Assembly: GCF_002775205.1 (NCBI RefSeq)
Contig: NC_036455.1
Location: forward strand, 1,092,501 to 1,156,500
DNA from: Xiphophorus maculatus
Taxonomy: Eukaryota > Chordata > Actinopteri > Cyprinodontiformes > Poeciliidae
Length of the DNA stretch: 64,000 bases
Direction of reading: 5' to 3'
Shown here: piece after piece, positions 1-13,300 of the stretch
Layout of the letters: each line of letters starts with the position of its first letter
Numbering within the stretch: position 1 is the stretch's first letter
Notes under the pieces: generated by a model
Told to the model about the DNA's origin: nothing
The model's input: the letters and a program-made list of their open reading frames with translations, nothing else
The model's database searches: none
Made by a program: the position numbers and the translations under genes

Positions 1-3000
1 GTATGTAGTCAGCAGCATATTAAAGAATTGTAAACACGCACTCTAGCTAATCTAGTCCATCTTTGACCATCCAGAAAGAACAGAATTGGTCCAACAGGCT
101 GCAAAATGTAAAGGTGTAATTTTCATCCTGTTTATGGGTTATGGAATGAATCATTTTGATTCCTTTTAAATGCAGAGTAGGCGGTTAAGTTTCTAACTAA
201 AGCAAGGGGTTGTGAGACATTAACCGAAAAGTGCTCTCAGGTTTCAAAGGCATAACCCTGAGCTTTTTCCAACAGAGAGCTGCTGCTAAAGTGAAGCCTT
301 GTCTTCCTGTTGGAGATCTTAAGGTTTTTTGTGCTTTGATCATGTCTAGTCTCTACTGTTGTAATGCTTCATGCATTAGCCTAGATCAGGCGTCCTAGCA
401 ACACATAATACTAGTCAGGTTGCACATCTTTAAACGAGTTCTTGTTCCACAATTTAAAAATGTAACGCCTTACATTTAAAGTTTTAAACCTGACCCCATT
501 TTTTTCCTCTGATTATTATTCATTCACCTTCAGGAACATTCCAGTCAGTCAGCAATTTTTCTAGATATTCTGAGTTCATTTGTGTAGAAATAATTTGAAG
601 CAACAGCCATCATAAGGAACTTTACGAGACAAAAATGTTCAGTTCATACTCTAAAGAATCAAATTCAGCGTATGTTCATTTCAATCCCACATAGTGATCC
701 TGATGTAATGAAACAATTGCTTTCCACTTATCTGCAGTGGCCAGACTGCTGATTAACTGAATTGTCCTTAAATGAACTTCTCTTTTCTTTGGCCTTCAGT
801 ATGAGACCTCCAATGGATTTTATAAGTGTTGCTTCATCCCTCTATTTCAGTTTTAGTCCATTCCTTTTTCAGCTCATGCCGACAGTCGAAGCAAAATCTG
901 GGTAGGTGTGATGAAAATTAAAATATTCCCAAGGACAGCGTGTGTTTGGTGTTACTTCATTTATGAATATGCAGCTCTTAAAGTGGCCTTGAAGATGGCG
1001 CCAGACCCCCTACTTCTGCTTACATTTCTTGCTCGCAAAGTGTCTCCCCAGGAGAAAATAGACTGCAGGGAAAACAGATTACCTTTTACATTTCCCAGCT
1101 TGCACTCTGTCTACATTTAATTTAGACCACCAGTCAGACGGCTTGTCTGCAGAGTCTGCTGGTGTGTCATGGCTCAGTGCGATCCAGGAGAAAAAGCTTC
1201 AGGTCTGATGATGTCATAGCACAACTGTAGCATGTATTCAGTACGATCCGAATGCTGAGACATTTTCTGTGTGTGTGTGTGTGTGTGTGTGTCCTCCTCT
1301 TTTTTTTTTTTTAACATACTTTAATCAGAAAGTAAGTGAAGCAGAACAGAATCAGAAACCTTTTTACTGGTCTGACTGGCTTAAGGCTGGTACTCCTGCC
1401 ACCTAAAAAAAACATCTCCAGATGTTTTTCTACCCCCAAAAAACACACACACACACACACACACAGGACAGATTATTTCAAGTATCTCTTCATCTCACTG
1501 TAATCATCTCCTCTCACATTACCACCACTGGACCACCTAAACTCAGGCTGATTCAGATGTCAGCTCTGAGGATCAAGCTAACAGCCTCCTGTGTCTGACG
1601 AGACACGAAGCACCTTCGGTGGGAAAAAAAAAAGGAATCCATTTTTCCATCTTTTTGTGCTCCATCTTCATTCTCTTGCTGAAACTTTTATTTAGCCCTC
1701 TTTCTCTTTCCATGAGAAATTACACAACTTTGGCTCATTCCCTTTTTCATCACTGCCTCCTAATAAAAAATATCTTCATTACAAAGTAAAAACTTATATG
1801 CAGCCTCACTAACTGATCAAGATATGTTGAAAGATTATAAGGCTGATAGCATAACTGAAAGCAAAGTATAAAATACCTATGAGGAGTTTAAAACTTTTAC
1901 ACAGTACCAGAGATGTTAAGGATTTGAAAAGTAAGCTGATAAATTTAAAACACATTTGATCTCGGTCTATTTGAATTTTGGGTTAAATGCAGGTCTTTTT
2001 TCTTTAACTTTGAGGTTTTGCTGCGCTCTGCTGGATATACATAGCATTACAGAGATTCTCAGTCTTGACACGTTTTCTTTTACATCAGTGAACTGAACTG
2101 TTTTAGTTTTTAGTTCACAGCCTCCTTCATATCTACAGTCACCCCCTGGTAAAGCTTTATAGATAATCCTAAAGTAAATTTTTCTTTTATTGAATCTTAA
2201 TAGTCCCACAGTGAAAACTATTAAATTATTTCTCGAACAACATGTTCTCTTGTCTCTCCCATTTTTGAACAGTGGCTATGCCAGGTTTTAATAACACAGC
2301 TTTCAGCTACTTAAAGTACAAATAAGTTGTATAAAAAGTGGAGCTGCTCTTGTTTATTTGTTTATTTGTTGCCGTAAAGGAAGCTGACACAGAGACGCAG
2401 TACCACATTCTGATCAGCAGCAGGCAACATTTTCCTGCAAATGAACGGAACATCTTAAGTCAACAACCGCAAGTTTTCCTAAAATGTATCTTCTTGTGAA
2501 CTGTTAAGTTAAATCAGCTCAAATGCTGATAAAAAAAAAAAAAGAAAAGAAAAAAGATCTGAAATAAATTTCCCTGCTGAAATTTACCTAGAAGAAATTT
2601 TCTCTACAGACTGTTAACTGTTTCACGACCTACTCTAACCCTTAACACATTTCTACAAATAATATTTTTGGAAAATTTGATGGATATTAATTAGATTGCT
2701 TTGGTCTGGAAAAACATAATTAATTGAGAACAAGTCACAAATTTGTCTTCGGGATAAATAAACACCTGATTGACTTTAATTGAGCTGGGCCTGTTTTAGC
2801 TGTAACACAAATCGCAAATTAAACCAACATGAAATATTTGCTTTCATTTGTTTTCGATCACGTGCACCATCTGCAGGCCCGGAGGAATGCGTCCTCTGGC
2901 GCTCTGGAGGTCTGGACCAAATGGTGACACATTCACGTCTATCGGAAATAGTAGAACTCTATTTTAAAAAATCTCTTGTAGCTAAAAATAACAGAATCTA

Positions 3001-4294
3001 CTAAAACAAATACTTTGCGATAATGACACTTATGTTTAGTGTTTTGCAGTAATTTGACGTTCCGCTTGAATATTATGAAAAGTCATTTTCCTGTCCTTTA
3101 TCAGGAAAAATTTAGCAATTTTTTTCCTGACGAGTTCTTCAATAGTTTAGTTGTTTTAATCGGTGGAGTTGTTTTCATAAATTAAGGGGTTTATGTATTT
3201 CGTTCTGAATTTTGTTCCTTCCAGAGGTGAAAAATCACCTATGAATACTGCAACTGTGTCATTTTGTGTATACATGTCCATATAATCCTTTACATTTATG
3301 TGTCTACTATTTTAACTTTATTTTTGTACCTTCTTGACATCTTTTGGTTAGTAAATGATATATTTGCTTGGCTTTGCAGCTGCTGTGAATTTTTAAAAAA
3401 CTTTTGTTTATATTTTTAATGTCTCTCCACAGATGTTTGAGGTCTTTATAAAAAGCCTTTTCCTTTATAAAGACCTCAAACGTTTTATTTGCTTTCTGTC
3501 TAATTTATAATTTATTTTCTGTAACCTCTGTTTGTTTGCTTTTTGGTTATCTACTCTTTTTTTTTATCTTTCACCTACTTATGGAAATAATTGCTGGGTT
3601 TTTGTTTGTGTGCCTTGTTTTATTGTTGGTTCTTGCTTTTGTCATTTATTGGTTTGTGTTTATTCTTCAAATCACTGTCTCAAGTATGACTTGAATGTTT
3701 ATATATGGTGTTCATTGTTGCGTTAAAAATCATAAATACATTTTTAAAAAGCATTTTTTGTCTTTCTTCCTCTTTCTTGATTCTTTCCTTCTTTCCTTTT
3801 TCATTTCTTTCTCTCTTTATTTGCAAACACGTATTCATTTACGGTGTCTTTATTTCTATGTTTACATTTCTTCTTCGTGTTTCTTCACTCTTTCAGAAAC
3901 CAGTCTCTTCATTTCCATCTCTTGTTCGTTCTCTTACTGAGCATTTTGAAGTGCGGAACGTCAGATTAACGAGCGCTACTCGAACGCCTCCCTGAATCCC
4001 CTTATTTTTTAAGGAGGGCTGATGTCATTTCAAAACTTACCCCACTCTCCACAAGTCAACGCGGTTAGTTTCTCGCTGGCTTTTGCAACGTGAAGTCATC
4101 TCTCGCTTCTGACGGAGCACTTTGGAAACCTACAAGAAGAGCAGAAACCACAAACAAACTTCAACTTTTCTGCAGGAAGCGAAGCGAGCGGACATCTAAA
4201 GAAAAAGCTGAGGATCGGAGCCCCTCTTTTCTGCGGAAAAAAGGGAGGCTTAACTTTTTTTCCCATCTTTTTTCTCCCCCTTTCGTTCACCAAA
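1..4294. other. Upstream flank of pard6g, no gene recognised
   Basis: I see no convincing coding exon in this stretch; the open frames are short and match nothing I know. It holds a TG run at 1268-1292, a CA run at 1443-1466, several A or T homopolymers, and a perfect 18-bp hairpin at 3435-3481. The last 300 bases should contain the pard6g promoter and 5' UTR. No TATA box or strong CpG island is obvious there. Confidence 0.5.
3435..3481. repeat. Perfect 18-bp inverted repeat (hairpin)
   Basis: The arms at 3435-3452 and 3464-3481 are exact reverse complements, separated by an 11-base spacer. The left arm begins GTTTGAGGTC. The stem is too short for a usual pre-miRNA hairpin. It could be a small transposon remnant or a structured RNA element upstream of pard6g. 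Confidence 0.8.
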
Positions 4295-4366
4295 ATGAAT
4301 CGGAGCTTTAACAAGTCGCAACCTTTGCGACACGCTGATTGTGACGCCGTGGAAGTGAAGAGCAAG
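4295..4366 (+). CDS. pard6g: pard6g exon 1 (N-terminus)
   Basis: 24 codons from an ATG preceded by CACCAAA to a donor GTGGGT. The peptide begins [13 protein letters not shown] and ends AVEVKSK. The lysines near the end are the basic patch that, in this family, begins the PB1 domain and contacts aPKC. This start is chosen because the family begins MNRS. Confidence 0.93.
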
Positions 4367-7300
4367 GTGGGTGTTTTTGTGTAAATAAATTCTAGACTCA
4401 ACGAGAGTTTGGTGTAAGAAGAAAAAAAAAAAAATCGCACACATGGTCGAGCAGGAGCGAAGCAGGAGCTGGAGGGAGAATCTGCCTGCAACTAACACAT
4501 TTCCTTCTCTTTGCAACGCTTTGATCCGAACCGGACCGGGTTCTGGGTGTTTCTGTGTGAACTGCAGCGATTGTTTTTATTTCCGACAATTCAGATTGTG
4601 TGCTGACTGATCGTTATTGGCTGTCACAACGCTTTGTGGGGTTTAAAACGCAATACAGTTTGTTTGTTTGTTTGTTTGTTGTTCAGCGACAATCTTAGGA
4701 GAACATGTGAAGAAGAAAAAAATCTATCAAATGTAACATTGTGGCTGCAGTAGTTACGATTTATTCTACATATGTTGGGGTTGTTTTGTTGGAGGCCTAG
4801 AATCTGGTGGCTAATTTGAATCAATTGCCATATCCATAAACCAATTAATTATAGAATCAAGTTAAATTTACTTATGTAAAGATTTTTGTTTCATCAAAGG
4901 GGAACCAGGTTTCCTGTGGAAATTCCTACCATTGTTACAGGGATTTAGGAAAAAATTGATACATTTTGTTTGCACTGATAAATATTGAATTATGCTCATT
5001 TTAAATTTTTAAAGACTGGATTAAAACCCAAAACTGAGTTTCTCAGATATTTTAAATGATACAGAGGACTGATTGTTTGGGGGGTGGGAGTTGCACACAA
5101 TGATGTATCCAATCATAGTAATTGAAAGTTTAGTGGAAGGAAAAAGTCCAGCCAGTAGTTTGTGGGAAATTCACAAGGCTATATGCTTCAGGGGTCACCA
5201 CACACACGCAAACGTAGAGATCAACTCTCATCAGAACCTGTCAAGAGTTGCTTTCCCCATCGTGTTTACCAAAGCCAGTGGATTACCTTCAAACTCTCTT
5301 CTTTTTATCAATCAGTGAATAACTAATTGTCTTCCCAGAGTGCTGCATTCAAGCTCAATTATAGAAAGTTGAGTAGAAAACAAAACTTGATCCGAAAAGG
5401 CGTTCAGCCAACCGTGATCACCACGGCCTGAGAAGATTGATAAGGAGCCCCTCCCCCCGTCTGTCCACCTGACAGGTCTGTGAGACGGTTGACAGATGCT
5501 CCGGTTGGGGAGCTGACAGCAGGTGGGCAAACATCTAGTCCAGGGGTCAACCATGAACACACACGGTGACCTCGGAGAGTCGCTTTCTTCTGCATCGTTT
5601 GACTGTGATGCCACCAGGGGGGAGGGGGGGGTTTGTGGGTGTAGCTGCCACAGAGCGGCACTGGAACCGAGCAACTTCATCAGCATCATCATCACACCGA
5701 GAGCTGACTCACCGTCCTGTTACGTCACGCGTTCTCTCCACCCTCTCCCCCTCCGTTTGATCAGATGTAGCTCCTCACGCACAGAATTACGTGACTCTCT
5801 GTCACTTTGTTTCCCTTCCAGCCTGCTTCCCGTGTGCTGAAGAGTCCAGGCTGCTCAGTTCAGCCCTTCACCTCAACTATGATTGAGACAACAGATAAAT
5901 GGCGAAAGCTATATTTAGTTCATACTGACATACTCAAGATGAGAATTAGTGACATTCCGATATATATTTTTTTCTGCCAATTTGGATTTGAAAGGGCTAA
6001 AAATGTCTTGATTCATCCATACTGCATTTAAATATTATTTAAAAACGACTCAGTTTTGGGGCAAACAAGTTGAATTATAGGGAGAACATTTCAGGGCATT
6101 ATTGTTTAGTTTTCACGTTTTCCTAAGGTTCGACAATCGGCCCTTTTTCCACAGAGGAACCCATCTGTAGTGCATCTGTCACCAAAACCGGATCTCCTTC
6201 CAATTTTAGAACATGGCCAAGATGTCTGTGGCACTATTAAAAAGAAAATAACTCATCATCTCCAGATTGGTTTCATTCTGAATGAAGTTTAGGAGAGTTT
6301 AACAGTGTCCAACTTATTTCCTGACGTGCAAATTTAATGCCATTATAATAAAATATGGTCTAATTTTGGTCTAAACCAGTGGTATTCCAACTGCGGGCAT
6401 TTGCAACTGGTTCCTTTCAGGAGAAATTTCAACATCAACGAAAAATACATCAGAAGCTGAGTTTTAATTTGTTGAAAAAGAGAATCACTGTGGAAACACA
6501 ATGTTGAAAAAGATTCCTAAACCCTTGTCTTAAATTTATTCCATTAAGGCTGGAGGGGTTTGTTTTTAGTTTTTCTTAACAAACAGCATCTTATTTGAAC
6601 CATATGCATATCTCTAAGAACAATTTCCAAAGATCACTCCAAGTTTGCTTTGCCACTGGACTGAAACTTTGCTAGTATAACTTTGTCTCCTAACAAGAAA
6701 TAAGTTTAGTTAGAAATTAACTCCAACCAGAACTGCTGTACTTCTCTGGCCTGTTAGAAATGCAATCCAGAACTGTTCTAAACACAGTTTAACCTGAAGA
6801 AAAGATGACATTCCTGTTACTCGTCATTAATTGCAGGCAATATTGACTACAAAAAAAAAAATCAAACCCTTAAAGCCAGCCAATGCTTAAAATGTTTGTC
6901 CAAAAGAAAACACAAACCGTGTGAACATTAGATAAGCTTCCTCCACATTTCCAGTAGTGGCGCTTGTGTGTTTCTTGCTCTTTTGTGTGCTTCTGATTGG
7001 TTTTTTTGTGTGTATGTGTGTGTGCTTGGCGCTTGGCAGTACATGTTTGGTTTTCTCAAGGGAAACTGTTCCAGCGATAAGCTTATCAGGGATAACATTG
7101 GAGGTGTCTGGCTGTCTGTCAAGGAGCCTCAGCAAGGAGCTGGTTTCAGTCACCTAAAGCTCTTATCGCTGTGTGTGTGTTGGGGGGGAGGGGGATAAAC
7201 TGCAGGTAGGTGAGAGTAGTGGTGAAGTTTTCTTCCATACTACCTAAAAACTTTGTTTTGCGTACCTTAAATAATAAAGAACTTATTTATTTATTATCTG

Positions 7301-10300
7301 CGAACTTCATAGTTGGTAATTTATTTACAGAGAATCAGTAAGTCAACCTTGACTTGCAGAGCGTTGCATGATTAAGACAAAGAAGTGAGTGTTGACCAAA
7401 GTAAGAAGTGGCTTATCTTCCTTTTTCTCCTGTGTGTCAGTTAGGAGGCTTCCAGGCATGTTTGAGCTTGTTCGGCGTCACTTCGTCCTGATAGGCCAGA
7501 AGGACAGGTGATGTCATGTTTGAGGTGATGTATTCTTAGTACTGGGTTTGAGTTCTTAAGCCTGTGAATAATCATGCCATGTTCAGGCTTGCTGCAGGCC
7601 TTGGGGTGGTTCTGCATGGAGCACAATGAACATGACATACCGTACCAAGAAGACTTTCCTAACCAGATCTCTGGACAATTTGGTAGCTCAAGTTTAACAT
7701 GTTTAAGTATTGCAGACTTAATTACAGACGAGGTTTCCCTTTCCAACAAAGTTAACAACTCCGACTGAACACCGACAGAACCTGCTGATCGGCTTCTTGT
7801 GTCATCCTCTGGAGTAGCTAGGTTTATATTACCGTAGCTTAAACCCAAATGGGGCTTCTCATTTTCATAAAGCTGACTCACAAGTTGTGCCTCAAGTAAA
7901 CCTGGCAGGAAGTTTCTCTGGCATCCCCACTAGGCTTTCTCTGAAATGAATATGCCATCTTCTAATTACAGTGGTGGGTGTAGCATATCTTCTGCCCGTC
8001 TGCAACCATGTCAGCACTTTTCCTCTCCTTCCTGTTCGCCCCTGATCCTCTCCCTCTCTCTCTCTGCTTTCTGCCTTTGACATCAGCTTACTTGTGATGT
8101 AAGCTGATGATTAGAGTAACAAACGGCTACAAATTACCCATGTGAATCACGCAGCAGAACTGCTGCTGTTGTCTTGCAGTGGATTATTGAGGTGCGCTTT
8201 TATGTTTTGGTTGTATACCTGTGTGTCTGAGTCACAATTAAATTTTTTTGTTGTTGTTTTTTTCGCCTACTATAAATTTCAGCCTTGAGGTTATGATGTT
8301 TTACTGACCTATCCAAGAAAGCCATTGCAAAAATCTGTTCTTACTGGTACACATGCATCAAATGGTGAACCAACGTCCGTGAGTGCAACCAGGTCAAAGT
8401 AAGAACACTCTTCAGTGTGGAAGTTGGCAAGAAGACACTCAAAGTTGGGGTCGGTGACATAAGCAGAGGTAGAGACAGGTGCAGAGCTATTTAAAAGGAT
8501 AGTCTACTCTAGACTATTTGTGTGCCTAACTTTTTTTTTTTTTTTCTTAGATGCACCCAAATATTTGACTACATTGCTCTTCTACAGATTTACCTTCTTT
8601 TCTCTTTCTTTTTTTATTAGTAGACAATCTAGTAAATAAATGTATTATTTTAAGCAGAATTACTCAAAACAGGTCTAAAGAGCTTCTATAAGCTGAAACT
8701 TAGACCTCAAGATAAATGAAATTAAAAGAAAATCTGAATTAGACAATGTTTTAAGAGCTACGTAGATCTGCCAGACGCATGAATCATTTAGGGTGGAACT
8801 TTATTCCGTGTTTATTTTACTAAATTTTGTGTTTAATATGATTCATTCATGTGGTTTATCTAGCTATAAAAATGTTTTACGGAAATAGCCGACTGCTGTT
8901 TTCAGTGATTAACTCAGGAAAGTTTCTTTTGTATTTGTTAAGTTTTCCAGCAGATTAAACATTTTGGCGTCATGAAACAATCAGAGCCATTAGGACTTTA
9001 GTGGGACAAATTAAAACAAAGAGAGCCAATCAGAGGGAGGGTCCCCGCCCTTTGCTGTCTCTGTAAACATGTCTGTTGTGAAACTTCAGGAGACTTTCAG
9101 TTTCACAGGGGGTTTTATTTGTTTTACCCTCAGCGACTGGTTGCACCAGTGCGACCTGAGATTTTTTCCAGGTGTGCTATTGAGAAATGCAGTCGCATCT
9201 GATACCAAATTAATTGCACTTTATATCCCCAATAGAATATCTAGTTTGGTTCTTATTTTGAGATATATTTAGTGAAGTGCATTCAGGCTGCGTGATGGTG
9301 AGAGAGAGCAGAACTATAGAAGATCTAGAGTACAGTAAAGTTGCTCTGTTTTGAAGGGATGACATTTAGCGTTCCTGAGGAAGTATTTGCTCAAACATTT
9401 GACATTTGAGCTGCAGTAGATGGTAGAAAAAATGTTGTTTAATGGGTCCTTTTTCCGTAAAATGAATACGATCCAAAGTTTTTACACTCATTTATTTTCT
9501 CTCCTGGTTTATCTAACGTCACACAGAGTGTTTGGTTGGCTGCTAACACATTCAATGAGGCGGAAACTGTGAGCTTCACAGTCTGTTTACAAACCATTAA
9601 AGAAACAGAATACATATTGCTGGTAGTTAATTAATCTTAAGGCCTAGTTCAGTGACGTGAAATGCCCCTTACAGAATCCTTATGTTTGCTTTTTTTTGTC
9701 ACACTTAAATGTTAGACCATCCAATACATTTAAATATCAGACCTGAGTAGTACTGAAGGCCATGCTGAAAGGATTATTTCATTTATTAAACAAAACAAGC
9801 TGTACAAACAACTGAGCCTTACGTGGAAAAGTAATTGCCTCTTAAGCGTAATAAATGGTTCTACCATCCCTGGGGGCAACTACTGTCATCAAGTTAAGGC
9901 GATAACTGTCACCGAGTCATTTACAGCGCTGTAGAGGAAACCTGGCCAGCTTAGCTTTGCAAAATTATTTTTATTCAGCCATATTGGATGATTTGATGCT
10001 CAAATAGATTTATGTCTAGACATTGACTAGGCCACTTCAAAACCGATTTTCCTTTTAATTTTACTTTCTTTAGAGTTTAGATATCATGAAGTTCTTCAGA
10101 TTATATGTTTTTCCAGATTCCACAAGTCAGACAGTAATGAGGCCTATTTGTGCTTTACGAAACGGAACCCAAAAATTGTGGTTATCATCATAAATAATTT
10201 TTAAAATTTGTATCAAAATTTATCAGGTTGAATAAACTGAATAAATATGGTACTATGCATGTATCGTCTGGTTTAGAGTCTGTGCTAATTAAAGCAGTAG

Positions 10301-13300
10301 CTTAGCATAAAAGCAGAGTATGTGCAAAATGAAATTCATTTCTCTTGCTAAGATATAATTATTTCTCTAACTTTGCATTTGGTATGTTGAAAAGCAACGT
10401 TAATCTGTTTCTTCCCTGAAGGTCAATGTTTTTTGCTGCTGTGTAATGCAAATGTTTGAAAATATGCACTGGCTGTGTTAAAACTGGTTTTTCAAAGTGT
10501 CATTTTTATTTATACATTGTTCAGAAGCTTGCTTTGCCGTGCCTTATCCGCCAACTGCTTGTACATTTTTATTTATCCAAGTGGCATCCTAGTTTTCTAC
10601 TTTAGGATTAACATCTATTTTTTTTTCCTCTTCTTCCTCTTTCTTTAGTACGGAGCAGAGTTCCGACGGTTCTCCGTAAACCGGATCAAGCCTGGTAAAT
10701 TCGAGGAGTTCTACAAGCTCATCCTGCACATTCACCGCCTCGCGAATATAGAGGTGATGATTGGATACGCCGACACTCATGGGGACTTCCTGCCGATTAA
10801 CAACGACGAGAACTTTTCCAAGGCAGTCGACTCGGCTCATCCCCTACTCAGGGTATTCATACAAAGACGAGGTAAGTGTGCAGAAACAATTCGTCTTAAA
10901 TTTTGTTGGGTAGAATCAAATATTTCTGTTTTAAATGTCCTGAAACTAGTTAGAATGTAAAGTAAACGTCTATTTTTATTAACTGCTTCGTCCATTGCAA
11001 TCACTCTGGCAACTTGAGGGGGAAAAAATATATACATTTCCTCATTCAATTAAGTTTGCCCTGAGGCCTGTTCTGTTTACTTCATGCAAGACTTTCTGTT
11101 TGTGTTCTTTGTGTCCCCTGCGCTCTTATACACCGGATCAGTCTTGGTCTGTGTCTGTCTGCCCTGCTAAGCCCTGTGCTTTATCCAGAGGAAGGCCTTG
11201 CAGGCAGATGAACACAGACACAAACGCAGGGAGAGAGATCGGTGCCTCAGCAGCCCCATAGAAATCAGGTCATTGAGCAGAGCTGGCATACCAGACATTA
11301 CAGAGAGACAAAAGATCTGCATGAAAAGGGAGGTTCCTGAAGGAGCTCCCTACGTTCGTGCCTGCATGCGAGCGCATATTTGTTCAATACCAAAATCCAC
11401 AGCGTGCTGAATGGGAACCAACTCCTCTCTCCATCCCTGTTCTGTCATTGATCCCCAAGTTTGGAGAGGGTTTTGACCGCTTGCCAGAGAGCTAAATAGC
11501 ATGCAAATGCATCCATCAGCATTCACATCTATTCATACTCTTGATCCTTCTAGGAATGTTCCTCGCGGTGTTGGGTAGTGTGTGGACACTCTGGAGTATT
11601 GTTTTAATTGCAGTCCGGTGGCTAAAATTCAAACGCTGTGCAGCAGTTTTGTGAACAGTAATGATGTGGATTTCCATCTCAGAATAGGTTTCAAAGAGGC
11701 CCAAATCAGCCTGTGTTCCTGAAAACTAAGATAGCTAAAGCTGACTAAACTCACTTTTGTTGGTGTTAAATGCTATAAAGCAGTGGTTCTCAAATGGGGG
11801 TACGCGTACCCCTGGGGGTACGTGGAGGTACTGCAGGGGGTACGTGAAGCTTTTCAAAATATCTTAAAAAAATCAGTAGGCTCCTCATAATAAGTCTTGG
11901 GAAAAATTATTTTGTAAAAAGTTTGATAAAATATAAATGTGTGTTCATGCACTGAATTTTATATTCAGTATTTAGTTTCAATATCCTTTAAAATAAAACT
12001 GACCCCCCCACCAAGTTAGTTTGACCCAGGGCACTCGTCAACGACCTGTCGTTATCATGATTACACTGTAACTATGGAGACGTAGCTAAAGCGTAGCAGC
12101 AATGCTGCTGAAAGTACAGATAAAGTGAAAAATAAGGCAAAACCAGAGCCGACGAAGTACAGAACGTACATGGAATGTTTTAGTATGTTTTAATGGGATT
12201 TACGTCCACAATCTCTGTACCTCTTTTTTATTCCAAAAATGTTTTGCCCGTGTCAGGGGGTACTTGACTAAAAATATATTTTTAAGGGGGTACATCACTG
12301 AAAAAAGTTTGCGAACCACTGCTATAAAGGATGTTTAATCCAATGATAGTTTTTATTGTGAATAATTTGTGGAAATGCTTGACGAAACCGGCATTTTGGA
12401 TCTGCCAAGTCAGAAACTCAAATGTACAATCTGTCTCATGTGATCAGTGAATGCAACATACCCAAGAGTTAGCAGATCATACTGATCACCACTCTCTTCA
12501 AAATGGAAGTTGTTGATGTATCAAAAAGGCGTGAAAGGCTTAAGTTGATGCTGGTCATTTGGCTGCATTAACCATTTCTTATTTTGTAGTCGTGGCTGTT
12601 TCAGTTCCGGTTACATTTGGGTATGAAAACAACAATTTTCATCCCCTTGTGGGTGTTTCTTCTAGCCGTCGAAGTGGCAGATTGACTCAGAGTAGACTTG
12701 AACAAATGGCTGGAAGACTCTTATTATATATTTTTGAGCTTTCAACCTCTGTTTGTTGTGTTGCATTATAGAAATTGCTTGCAGATTGTTGGGAAGCCTT
12801 AGACATATGAAAAGGAGCTACATTCTGTAGGCAACACACACAGAAACGAATTGGTTATTAATGCTTTAGCACCAACTGGTCAAATTGCAATTATAAGTTA
12901 ACATACAGGATAATTTGAAGAGGTGGATCTGAGGTGCAGTCAGAGGTTGGAATTATGTGGTTTTGGTTTGATCAGGTCAGATGAGCGGTAAGCGGGTCAC
13001 ACGTGCCTCCCTCTATTTTCCTGTGTTCATTAAATGTGTCAAGAGCAACAATTACCACTGTTTAGGTCCACAAACACTTCAAGCAAAAGCCTGCGTTAAG
13101 ATGGTTTCATCTTGAGTTATATAAAATCAAATAAAAATTGGGAAAATATTTAATCAAGATAGTCTTGCAATTTTCTGTTGGAGCATCTCTGCAGCTCAGA
13201 CCTTTGGTTATGTATATCAGACCTCAGAATAAGTAGTTGGAAAGGGTCGAAATCAGAATCAACAGGTCAGATATCAAATGCAGGAATATACCATTCAAAT

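Noticed and set aside
4096-4491. 131-codon minus-strand frame over pard6g exon 1
   Set aside because: Low-complexity Phe/Ser/Lys composition opposite the 5' UTR and first exon; a shadow frame.
7441-7881. 146-codon minus-strand frame in pard6g intron 1
   Set aside because: No recognisable domain, no splice or promoter context; length is tolerable by chance in 64 kb.
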